From: Candidatus Dojkabacteria bacterium
Lineage (GTDB): Bacteria; Patescibacteriota; Dojkabacteria; J137
NCBI GenBank assembly: GCA_003694175.1
Contig: RFKV01000055.1
Location: 1 to 9,983 of the forward strand
DNA: 9,983 nucleotides
Reading direction: 5' to 3'
Shown: positions 1-6,188 of the stretch, piece after piece
Numbering within the stretch: position 1 is the stretch's first letter
Layout of the letters: each line of letters starts with the position of its first letter
Program-made: the position numbers and the translations under genes
Notes under the pieces: model-generated
The model's database searches: none
Seen by the model: only the letters and a program-made list of their open reading frames with translations
Told to the model about the DNA's origin: nothing

Positions 1-29
1 CACTACGTTTTAACAGTTAGATTATATTT

Positions 30-1076
30 ATGACAAGAAAATTAGCTATAAATGGTTTCGGTAGAATTGGGAGACTTGTTTTTCGAGCACTACTTGAAAA
101 AGGCTTCTTGGATCAAAAGATTGAATTAGTTGCTGTGAATGATGTTGTGCCTGCAGACAACCTTGCATATCTACTGAAGTTTGATACAGTTCATGGAAGA
201 ATTAAACATACCATAAACACAATTTCTAACGACACAATTGAAGTCGTGAGCGAGAACGGCTTAAAATCTAGTTTTAAAACGTTAAATTTGAAAGTTAAAC
301 CAAGCGAGCTACCATGGTCACAACTTGGCGTAGACATTGTAGTTGAATCAACAGGACTATTCACAAAAAAAGTAGATGCAGAGGGTCATTTAATTGCTGG
401 AGCAAAAAAAGTAATAATATCTGCTCCAAGTGATGAAGATGTTAAAACTATAATAATGGGAGTTAATCACGATGAATACAATGGTGAAACCTTAGTATCC
501 AATGCAAGTTGTACAACTAACTGCTTAGCAGCAATTGTACACGTGTTGCTGAAGGAGGGTATTGGTATTGATGAAGGACTTATGACAACCGCACATGCTT
601 ACACTGCAAGTCAGCCAATAGTAGACGGACCAAGCAAAAAAGATTTCAGAGATGGGAGAGCTGGTGCAGTAAATATAATTCCAGCATCAACAGGTGCTGC
701 TAAAGCAATTGGATTAGTTATCCCAAAAATGAAGGGTAGACTAACTGGTATGGCTTTAAGGGTACCTGTATCTGATGTATCTGTTGTGGATCTAACTTTT
801 AGAAGCTCAAAAGAAACAAGTTTAGCTGAGATCAACGTAGCGATGAAAAAAGCAAGCGATACTTATCTTAAAGGAATTCTAAACTATACGGAAGAGCCAG
901 TTGTCTCATCAGACTTCATTCATGATCCCGCTTCATGTACATATGATGCAACTGCAAGCATAGAGCTCAACTCAAGATTTTTCAAACTGATCGCTTGGTA
1001 TGACAATGAATGGGGATACTCAAATAGGATTGTTGATCTGATAAATCTAATCTTAGAAAAATCCAAAGCTAACTGA
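30..1076 (+). CDS. gap: Glyceraldehyde-3-phosphate dehydrogenase, type I (NAD-dependent)
   Basis: This is cytosolic glycolytic GAPDH, which oxidises glyceraldehyde 3-phosphate with NAD+ and phosphate to 1,3-bisphosphoglycerate. The 348-residue product is slightly longer than the usual 330-340. The Rossmann loop NGFGRIGR lies at residues 8-15. Asp38 at the end of the second strand (VAVND) is the residue that binds the adenosine ribose and favours NAD over NADP. The catalytic block SNASCTTNC places the nucleophile at Cys161, with partner His189 in TTAHAYT. The phosphate-binding stretch GRAGAVNIIPASTGAAKA follows at 209-226, and WYDNEWGYSNR lies at 323-333. No key residue is missing. ATG at 30 is the natural start because NGFGRIGR then falls at the family-typical distance, but only 29 bases of upstream sequence are visible and no Shine-Dalgarno motif is seen. 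The next gene on this strand is about 3.9 kb away, so the gene looks monocistronic. It supplies the NADH that the lactate dehydrogenase at 8296 can reoxidise. Confidence 0.98.
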   Translation: MTRKLAINGFGRIGRLVFRALLEKGFLDQKIELVAVNDVVPADNLAYLLKFDTVHGRIKHTINTISNDTIEVVSENGLKSSFKTLNLKVKPSELPWSQLGVDIVVESTGLFTKKVDAEGHLIAGAKKVIISAPSDEDVKTIIMGVNHDEYNGETLVSNASCTTNCLAAIVHVLLKEGIGIDEGLMTTAHAYTASQPIVDGPSKKDFRDGRAGAVNIIPASTGAAKAIGLVIPKMKGRLTGMALRVPVSDVSVVDLTFRSSKETSLAEINVAMKKASDTYLKGILNYTEEPVVSSDFIHDPASCTYDATASIELNSRFFKLIAWYDNEWGYSNRIVDLINLILEKSKAN

Positions 1077-1080
1077 TAAA

Positions 1081-1117
1081 AAAAACCATTATTTATTAGG
1101 TTTTTCGTTGCTTTTTT
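1081..1117 (+). terminator. Weak Rho-independent terminator-like hairpin after gap
   Basis: Five bases past the GAPDH stop, AAAAACC (1081-1087) can pair with GGTTTTT (1099-1105) around an 11-base AT loop. A run of six T follows at 1112-1117. The stem has only two G-C pairs, so termination would be weak. The A-rich left arm also gives the minus strand a T run, so the element could act in both directions, facing the minus-strand frames to its right. Confidence 0.4.
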
Positions 1118-1471
1118 ATAGATTAGTGGTCAAAGTTTTTAACAACGCAAAACCTTCACTGTAACTGTACTATTTATCAAGTAGCGTCTCGACAGTAGTA
1201 TATCTAAAACAAAAACTCTACTCTCTTTATTTTTGCTTGATTAGAAAAACTTGAGTTAAAAATACCAAAACCAAGATCTAAAGTAGCACGTGCGAAATAT
1301 TCACTCGATATATTTCTGACTTGGTGCACTAATATTGTTCGTTTGGTTTAGGGGAAAAAAATAGTAATTCTAATCGAACACAAGTCACAAAAACTCAATT
1401 AAAACAAGTAGTATTATAACAACGCGGCTATAACGTACACACAAACTGATAAGTCTCATGCTCGCCCACTC
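1118..1471. other. Intergenic stretch, no gene seen
   Basis: This AT-rich stretch lies between the GAPDH terminator candidate and the end of the minus-strand frame at 1472. I see no open frame of useful length, no tRNA fold and no convincing repeat. A 6-base inverted pair (TGTTCG near 1335, CGAACA near 1375) is too short to interpret. The genes on either side converge on it, so no promoter is required here. Confidence 0.5.
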
Positions 1472-1759
1472 TCATCCATTGTAGTACAATAGTGCCGCTT
1501 TTGCGAGTTGTTTAGCCACTTGAGCCAACCCTATCCAATCAGGATTTCCGATAGCACCGCTGCTATTCCAGGGAGGCTCAGTGATAGTGATAATATCACC
1601 TAATGGTGCGATCCGGATAAAACCAGTTATATTATTTCGTGCAAGTAATTCCGATAATTGTCCATCATCCATTCTCTCAACCTCTTGTAAATATCTAACA
1701 GCTTCATCAGTCGAAAGATTTTGAAACGGCTGTGTAATATTCTGACTCACACATCTCAT
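1472..1759 (-). CDS. Hypothetical protein, 95 residues; possibly a gene remnant
   Basis: I do not recognise this frame. From ATG 1759 it encodes 95 residues. There is a helical N-terminal half (roughly 17-42, with TDEAVRYLQEVERMDD), a short strand-rich middle (47-60, FIRIAPLGDIITIT), a PPW turn, and a C-terminal helix (76-91, WIGLAQVAKQLAKAALL). There is no signal peptide or clear membrane segment. The same frame stays open 35 codons upstream to a TAA at 1865-1867, without another ATG, GTG or TTG. A CxxC motif (Cys-Met-Arg-Cys) straddles the proposed start, which would be odd for an intact gene and suggests that an N-terminal part may be missing. GC is near 45-50% over 1500-1620, above most of the window, which hints at acquired DNA. 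No Shine-Dalgarno or good promoter precedes it. It could also be a chance frame. Confidence 0.4.
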   Translation of the reverse strand: MRCVSQNITQPFQNLSTDEAVRYLQEVERMDDGQLSELLARNNITGFIRIAPLGDIITITEPPWNSSGAIGNPDWIGLAQVAKQLAKAALLYYNG

Positions 1760-2103
1760 ACACTCATCAAAATTAAATCCTAATGGTCCCTCTGTCAGAT
1801 TTTGAAAGTACGTTTGTCCTTTTTCGTTGAAGCTGTTGAAGGAAGCTTGAGAATAATGAAAAAATTAACCAGAAAAGATCGCCTTAGGTTTTACATCTCT
1901 ATATCCCTATTTAATTCTGCATCTGGTTGTAAAAACATAGTTTAAACACATAAATTGCAAACAAGTGTAACAAATAAGAAGATATCAGTCTACAAAACCT
2001 ATCAGATTCTAATAATAATTCTAAATTTTTTATGATCAAGGAGTCTGTCCAGTCTATCAATTAAAACCGCATCGAATCTAATACTTAAAGTAATGCAACA
2101 AAA
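1760..2103. other. Intergenic stretch with an open-frame extension of the 95-residue ORF
   Basis: The part at 1760-1864 continues the 1472-1759 minus-strand frame without a start codon (see that entry). From 1865 to 2103 both strands are AT-rich with frequent stops, and I find no gene, RNA fold or repeat. No convincing sigma-70 promoter for the downstream minus-strand frame was found. Confidence 0.45.
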
Positions 2104-2754
2104 CTAAAATCTACCAGCTCGATTGTCGTAATAAACGTAAGCTGTCTTTAATATTAATATTATTCTACCACCTACACCTGTAAAAACGAAATGCAGACGC
2201 CCTTGCCTTATTTCAGTTACTTCGATTGCGGATTCATCATCTCGTTGCGTCCCCCGGACAATTAGATAAGGTGGAGGTTTTGCAGTGTTTGAACAATTAG
2301 AACAACTAAATGGTACATCAATATTAACATCATTTTTTCCTTGGTCGCCAGTCGAAGCTTTTATATACACTACCGATGCGGGAACTAGAATTATTCCTTG
2401 AATAAATCTGCGAACAAAATCATGGCCTACCAAAAAAGTTATTACATCGTTGTACCCAAAACGCCTCTTCGCTAGTTTAATTATCTCACCCCTTCTTTCT
2501 TTATAATCTTTACAATGGTCCTCTGATAAATAATGCTTTGCAAAAACGTGTGGCGAAAGATTCTTATCAATTTCACTACACGCTTTCTCAACTTTTTGTA
2601 AATATTTCAGTACCGCCTTTGCTAACGCCTCTTCGAAGGATTCATAACTTTCAAAGGGCTTTGTTCCTGAAATTGGGAAAATGAATAAAACTTTAGGATC
2701 AACATGATAAACTTTTGATAGAAACAAATTTACCTTGCAAAATATATCAACCAA
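2104..2754 (-). CDS. Hypothetical protein, about 216 residues, non-ATG start
   Basis: I cannot assign a family. The product looks like a real folded protein. It has a hydrophobic strand near 20-30 (KVLFIFPISG), a charged helical region at 36-65, a second helical part at 83-100, a hydrophobic stretch at 118-131, a CxxC pair (Cys151, Cys154) that could bind metal, and a strand-rich C-terminus (163-209) ending in Tyr/Arg-rich residues. The frame contains no ATG or methionine. The first usable codon is TTG at 2754, directly after an in-frame TAG, and another TTG falls at codon 10 with a weak AAGG ahead of it. It overlaps the end of the upstream frame (2747-3199) by 8 bases in the +1 phase. It may therefore be translationally coupled, reached by +1 frameshifting, or the downstream half of a gene broken by an indel. 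Confidence 0.5.
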   Translation of the reverse strand: MVDIFCKVNLFLSKVYHVDPKVLFIFPISGTKPFESYESFEEALAKAVLKYLQKVEKACSEIDKNLSPHVFAKHYLSEDHCKDYKERRGEIIKLAKRRFGYNDVITFLVGHDFVRRFIQGIILVPASVVYIKASTGDQGKNDVNIDVPFSCSNCSNTAKPPPYLIVRGTQRDDESAIEVTEIRQGRLHFVFTGVGGRIILILKTAYVYYDNRAGRF

Positions 2755-3199
2755 CTATCCTTTCAATAGTCTTTCCATTTACTGATGGCGTAATAGAAAA
2801 GGAAACATTTTTGTCACTTGAATCTCTTGAATCTAACGAAATTTGAACTATATGATCCTGACTAAGACTTACTGTTAACTTTATATTCAATCTGTACGCT
2901 AAATACTTAACGCTCAGACTCTTCTCTTTCACTAGACCGAACTTAAACAATCTACAGTAAGTCAAATAACTAGTAAAATCCTCTCCAAGAGTTTGGGCAA
3001 TCCCATGTATCAATCCTTGTACTTCACAATCTGAGTATTCTTCTTCCATTTTCTGACACATCAATTCAGCAACTATTTCTAAATCATGATTGGAAAAAAG
3101 AGAACTGTTGCACTCAACCTTTGTGAAATACCATAAACTAATCAACAACTCATCCAACTTAATATCAACATAATTTTGAAATCTCAATTTTGTTTTCAT
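2747..3199 (-). CDS. Hypothetical protein, 150 residues
   Basis: I do not recognise this protein. From ATG 3199 it encodes 150 residues that appear mostly helical in the first two thirds (14-28, 38-56, 60-88) and strand-like at the end (106-121, 131-138). It is rich in Ser and Leu, with Cys at 30, 48, 58 and 82. There is no signal peptide or membrane segment. The start overlaps the upstream frame (3165-3443) by 35 bases, and its stop overlaps the 216-residue frame downstream by 8 bases. The frame is open only four codons upstream of the ATG, so this is its only ATG near the beginning. No Shine-Dalgarno precedes it. Each junction is a +1 phase change, so the block 2104-3443 could be three overlapping genes or one gene with two indels. 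Confidence 0.45.
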   Translation of the reverse strand: MKTKLRFQNYVDIKLDELLISLWYFTKVECNSSLFSNHDLEIVAELMCQKMEEEYSDCEVQGLIHGIAQTLGEDFTSYLTYCRLFKFGLVKEKSLSVKYLAYRLNIKLTVSLSQDHIVQISLDSRDSSDKNVSFSITPSVNGKTIERIVG

Positions 3200-3389
3200 T
3201 ATTCGAAAGTGTCATCAAGGACTGTGAAACAGCATCAGTTAAGTCACTATACTCACTTCGTAGGCGAACCACTTCAGAACTTTGATATGATTCACATGAG
3301 TGAAAAAACGATGATGTAAAGTCCCTGCTGTTTATAGTCTCAAATATGAAAATTGTAAATCTAAAGTGATCCAAACAGCTAAAGTTCAT
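3165..3389 (-). CDS. Hypothetical small protein, 74 residues (92 if started at TTG 3443)
   Basis: Not recognised. I chose ATG 3389 (74 residues). The frame is open upstream to 3470, with a TTG at 3443 that would add 18 residues, and no other ATG. The sequence is rich in Phe and Ser in its first half (MNFSCLDHFRFTIFIFETIN) and polar, probably helical, in the second (roughly 34-66). Its last 35 bases overlap the next minus-strand frame in the +1 phase. A single-base change near 3180-3199 would join the two into one continuous reading frame. It may therefore be the N-terminal piece of a broken gene rather than a separate gene. Confidence 0.35.
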   Translation of the reverse strand: MNFSCLDHFRFTIFIFETINSRDFTSSFFHSCESYQSSEVVRLRSEYSDLTDAVSQSLMTLSNNENKIEISKLC

Positions 3390-3475
3390 TCTATTATCAA
3401 GACCGTAAATAAAACCTCGGAGATTTTCACGCAGAAAACCCAATAAATCTATATCTTTTTTATTCGATTTTTAAG

Positions 3476-3625
3476 TTAACTCAAAACAACTTCAGTCAGG
3501 ACCAAAAAAAAGTCAAGATCAATTTGCGAGCCATGCTCATCTTCTCTTGAATCAGTTTGGTAATTGTAACTTGAAGTTGCTGTACCTTCTCGTTTAGTGC
3601 AACTAGCGTTCACCAAAGAGACCAT
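3476..3625 (-). CDS. Possible small protein, 49 residues
   Basis: This short frame runs from ATG 3625 to TAA 3476-3478. It has a polar middle (residues 11-36, including TDSREDEHGS) and a hydrophobic tail (LDFFLVLTEVVLS). Its main support is an extended -10 sequence ending six bases before the ATG, which would give an almost leaderless transcript. Its stop and a second stop at 3471-3473 lie before the next frame opens, so one indel cannot join it to the 74/92-residue frame. It may be a chance frame. Confidence 0.2.
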   Translation of the reverse strand: MVSLVNASCTKREGTATSSYNYQTDSREDEHGSQIDLDFFLVLTEVVLS

Positions 3626-3630
3626 GCTGA

Positions 3631-3639
3631 ATTGTAGCA
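3631..3639 (-). promoter_or_regulatory. Extended -10 promoter candidate for the unknown minus-strand block
   Basis: Read on the minus strand this is TGC-TACAAT, an extended -10 element five of six to TATAAT. No good -35 lies upstream. Transcription would begin around 3624, at the ATG of the 49-codon frame, and could run through the overlapping unknown frames down to 2104. Confidence 0.3.
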
Positions 3640-3766
3640 AAAACTTTTTAGAATTAAATTAGTTTTTAAGTGTTATAAAATTATGTAAGCTAGACGACAC
3701 AAACTCTAAAACAGTCACGCGTCCAACTCAGTGTTATTCACTCCTAATAGATTCAATCGCTTCAAG

Positions 3767-4567
3767 TTATAACCACAAATTTTTATCTAAATTGATTTCT
3801 AAAGTTATCGGACAGTGGTCCGACCCCATCACGAGATTCTTTATGTCCGCTGATAACAAAGCTTTTTCTAAGGTATTTGACACTCCAAAATAATCTATTC
3901 TCCATCCTATATTCTTTTCTCTGGCTTTAAAAAAATTACTCCACCAGGTATAATTTCCACCTTCATTATTAAAGTATCGAAATGTATCGATGAAACCGGA
4001 CTTCAATAGCTTATCAAAACCCTCTCTTTCTTCATCTGTAAAACCAGCGTTATTTCTATTTTCGTTTGGACGGGCTAAATCTATTTCCTTATGAGCAACA
4101 TTCATGTCTCCACAAAAAATCACAGGTTTATGTTTTTCTAAATCTTTTAGGTACACTAAAAAAGACGGGTCCCACACCGCATACCTAAACTTTAATCTCG
4201 ATAAATCAGACTTTGAATTTGGTGTATAAACGTTAACTAAGTAAAAGTTATCGTACTCTAGTGTAATTACTCTGCCCTCTTTTGATGCATCTCCATACTC
4301 ATCTTTTAGTTTTGAATCTAAAATACCCATGCCTTTAAACTGGTTTATTGGCTTAACCTTAGTGAAGATGGCAGTGCCGGCATAGCCTTTTCTTTCTGCA
4401 GGATTCCAAATGATATAGTATTCGCCAAGATCAAGTTCAACTTGCTCCGCTGTAGCTTTTATCTCTTGAACTGCAAACAAATCTGGATTCTCATCCCTTA
4501 AAAACTCAAGGAAACCCTTTTGTAAAACTGAGCGAATTCCGTTTACATTCCAACTTACAAGCTTCAT
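3767..4567 (-). CDS. xth: Exodeoxyribonuclease III / AP endonuclease (ExoIII/APE1 family)
   Basis: This is a base-excision repair nuclease that cuts 5' to abasic sites and removes 3' blocks and 3' nucleotides from duplex DNA, with Mg2+. The 266-residue single-domain product has family-typical length. The full EEP active site is visible: Asn7 in SWNVNG, Glu35 in VQEIK, Tyr114 in VYTPN, Asp154 and Asn156 in GDMNVAHKEIDLARP, Asp225 in GWRIDYF, and Asp250-His251 in GSDHCPI. The stretch YTWWSNFFKAREKNIGWRIDYF resembles human APE1 closely, which favours AP endonuclease as the main activity. ATG 4567 is chosen because MKLVSWNVNG is the standard N-terminus. No Shine-Dalgarno is present. The gene stands alone, is divergent from the MraY gene, and has its own promoter candidate at 4609-4638. 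Confidence 0.97.
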   Translation of the reverse strand: MKLVSWNVNGIRSVLQKGFLEFLRDENPDLFAVQEIKATAEQVELDLGEYYIIWNPAERKGYAGTAIFTKVKPINQFKGMGILDSKLKDEYGDASKEGRVITLEYDNFYLVNVYTPNSKSDLSRLKFRYAVWDPSFLVYLKDLEKHKPVIFCGDMNVAHKEIDLARPNENRNNAGFTDEEREGFDKLLKSGFIDTFRYFNNEGGNYTWWSNFFKAREKNIGWRIDYFGVSNTLEKALLSADIKNLVMGSDHCPITLEINLDKNLWL

Positions 4568-4608
4568 TTATGGCAGACTTAACCCAAGTTAATTGTACAT
4601 TAACACCA

Positions 4609-4638
4609 ATTTTATCAGGAAAGATACCTCACAAACAA
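4609..4638 (-). promoter_or_regulatory. Promoter candidate for xth
   Basis: On the minus strand this reads TTGTTT (4638-4633), an 18-base spacer, then TAAAAT (4614-4609) with a TGA directly before it (TGn extended -10). The predicted transcription start near 4602 would give a leader of about 35 bases before ATG 4567. Confidence 0.4.
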
Positions 4639-4758
4639 ACTCATGTTGAACATTACGAATTAACTAAAAATTATACAAGAGATTTATAAGATCAACTTCC
4701 TGATATTTTTCTCAGGCTAATTATAAGAGTCTTTTTAACTTTAATTTCATCGATGTTT

Positions 4759-4794
4759 TATGCAAGTCAAGTTCTATGCAAGTTCTATGCAAGT
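4759..4794. repeat. Short direct repeat, TATGCAAGT core, three copies
   Basis: TATGCAAGT occurs at 4759-4767, 4775-4783 and 4786-4794. The last two copies are spaced 11 bases apart, with the unit TATGCAAGTTC at 4775-4785. The first copy is followed by CAAGTTC, so the array looks like slippage-type duplication of one unit. It lies in the divergent region and could be a protein-binding array, but nothing beyond the repetition supports that. Confidence 0.6.
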
Positions 4795-4866
4795 AAACAA
4801 AATTACTAAGAGATTTGTGAGTGTGTGAAACTAAAAACTTGATCAAAAGAGTTTCTCTTGCTAGTA

Positions 4867-4875
4867 TGTTATACT
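4867..4875 (+). promoter_or_regulatory. Extended -10 promoter candidate for the MraY gene
   Basis: TGT-TATACT is an extended -10 element five of six to TATAAT, about 115 bases before ATG 4990, with no clear -35. A competing candidate is TTGATT (4896-4901) with TATAGT (4917-4922), whose 15-base spacer is short. The same TGn-TATACTT string recurs ahead of the polA start (9625-9634). Confidence 0.35.
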
Positions 4876-4989
4876 TAAAAGATTAATATTTAAATTTGAT
4901 TCAACACTTACAAGACTATAGTACAATCTTAGCCTTAATAAATACGGTAAGCGTATTACTTAAAGCAATTAAAATTTTAACTTTTTAAT

Positions 4990-5997
4990 ATGGTCTATCT
5001 CGAGGTTTTTGTATTCTCCGTAATAATCGGGATTGTCTTAACAGCAGTCCTAGCCCCAATAGTCATAAAAATGCTATATAAGTTTAATTTTAAGGTCTCA
5101 TATAGACTCATGAAAGACGGATCAAATGCAGAGTTTATAAAGATACATGGTCACAAAGTTAATACTCCCACATTGGGAGGAATTATGGTAGCTGTGAGCG
5201 TTTTTTTTGCAACCTTGCTGTTCTTGGAACCGAGCAACTTTAAAACATTTTTTTTGACCTTTTGGGTTGTGTTTTTCCTTTATGGCTTAGCTGATGGTCT
5301 GCTTGTTTATGGACGAAAGCTAAGTGCTAGGATGAAAAAGTTCGAACAAAGCTTTACTTGGAGATTATTCAAGTTACTTTTACTTTATTTAATAACTCTT
5401 GTTGTAATAAATTCTCTTATAAACTATATCGGCATAACAAGTATAAATTTTTTTGGTCTCACAGTTCAAATCACTCCGCTAGTACTTTTTTTTGGATCCT
5501 TTTGCGCTGCTGTAGCGATTTACGCCATGGAAATAACTGATGGAGCCGATGGTTTGGTAACAGGTCAATTTCTGGTAGCAATTGCAGCATACGCAGTTAT
5601 TTCAGCAATACTTAAGCAGGAGTCTTTAGTTGCAATTACAGGGTTTGCTATAGGTAGCCTCTTGATTTATTTGTACTTTAATATAAATCCAGCTAGAGTG
5701 TTTATGGGGGGAACTGGTACTTTTCCTGTAGCTTTTTTAATAATCTCCCTAGCTTTAGTAACAGACACTGTAGACGTCCTTTTACTAATGGGATGTATAT
5801 TCTGGGCAGAAGTACTCAGTTCTACTTTGCAAATTTTAAGTTTAAAATTCAGAAAAAAGAAATTATTCAAGATTGCACCTATTCATCATTATTTTGAAGC
5901 CATAGGTTGGCCTGAAACAAAAATGGTTCAACGTTTTTGGCTTTTTTCCATTATTTTTGCCGTTTTTTCACTTGCGTATTTTGTTGTTAGCAGATGA
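4990..5997 (+). CDS. mraY: MraY-family phospho-N-acetylmuramoyl-pentapeptide transferase, altered active site
   Basis: The family transfers phospho-MurNAc-pentapeptide from UDP to undecaprenyl phosphate in the inner membrane, giving lipid I of peptidoglycan synthesis. The product has 335 residues, a normal length, and about ten hydrophobic segments (first near 4-30, last near 315-333). MraY-specific landmarks are HGHKVNTPTLGG (53-64), ITDGADGL (182-189, Asp184 and Asp187), FNINPARVFMG (230-240) and APIHHYFEAIG (296-306, canonical HHHFE). Three sites differ from the classical enzyme. The DD pair reads Ala-Asp-Gly (101-103), so only the first Asp is kept and the following Lys is Val. The metal-binding Asp of MGDTG is Gly241 (MGGTG). 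The Asn of NLTDGLDG is Glu181. By family knowledge this should impair Mg2+ chemistry, so the protein may be inactive, altered in substrate, or a lineage-specific variant. ATG 4990 gives the expected first membrane helix. No dcw-cluster neighbours and no Shine-Dalgarno are seen. Confidence 0.85.
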   Translation: MVYLEVFVFSVIIGIVLTAVLAPIVIKMLYKFNFKVSYRLMKDGSNAEFIKIHGHKVNTPTLGGIMVAVSVFFATLLFLEPSNFKTFFLTFWVVFFLYGLADGLLVYGRKLSARMKKFEQSFTWRLFKLLLLYLITLVVINSLINYIGITSINFFGLTVQITPLVLFFGSFCAAVAIYAMEITDGADGLVTGQFLVAIAAYAVISAILKQESLVAITGFAIGSLLIYLYFNINPARVFMGGTGTFPVAFLIISLALVTDTVDVLLLMGCIFWAEVLSSTLQILSLKFRKKKLFKIAPIHHYFEAIGWPETKMVQRFWLFSIIFAVFSLAYFVVSR

Positions 5998-6188
5998 AAG
6001 AAAAGATTTAAAGTTAAGTCAACAAACAAAATATTTCTCTCCAATTTTAAAAAATTCGAGTCATAAGCGGAACTACGATTAAAGGAGTTGCTTTGTCACA
6101 CTTTATTAAAAATATACTAAGCCTGTGCCAAGATAGTTAATCTAGTAAAACACATAACGATTTCATTGATTGAGCTCAACGAAAATAC

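Larger units (their letters stand above)
3444..3766. other. Stretch between the unknown block and exonuclease III
   Basis: This stretch contains a 49-codon minus-strand frame at 3476-3625 (begins MVSLVNASCT, ends TEVVLS, includes an 8-T tract) and a promoter-like site just upstream of it, both listed separately. From 3640 to 3766 I see nothing: the exonuclease III gene ends here on the minus strand and no terminator hairpin is evident. Confidence 0.4.
4568..4989. other. Divergent intergenic region between xth and the MraY gene
   Basis: This 422-base AT-rich region carries promoter candidates for both flanking genes (listed separately), a short direct repeat at 4759-4794, and a 5-bp hairpin CCTGA/TCAGG at 4699-4716 with an 8-base loop. 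A second minus-strand TATAAT sits at 4670-4675 without a well-spaced -35. No gene or structured RNA is recognised. Confidence 0.5.

Noticed and set aside
611..835. Minus-strand 74-codon frame inside GAPDH
   Set aside because: It lies entirely opposite a fully conserved enzyme gene and its translation is a mirror of those codons.
6170..6179. Perfect 10-bp palindrome TTGAGCTCAA between the convergent mraY and lysS genes
   Set aside because: It has no loop, no T tract in either direction and no second copy, so it does not qualify as a terminator. A palindrome this short occurs by chance.
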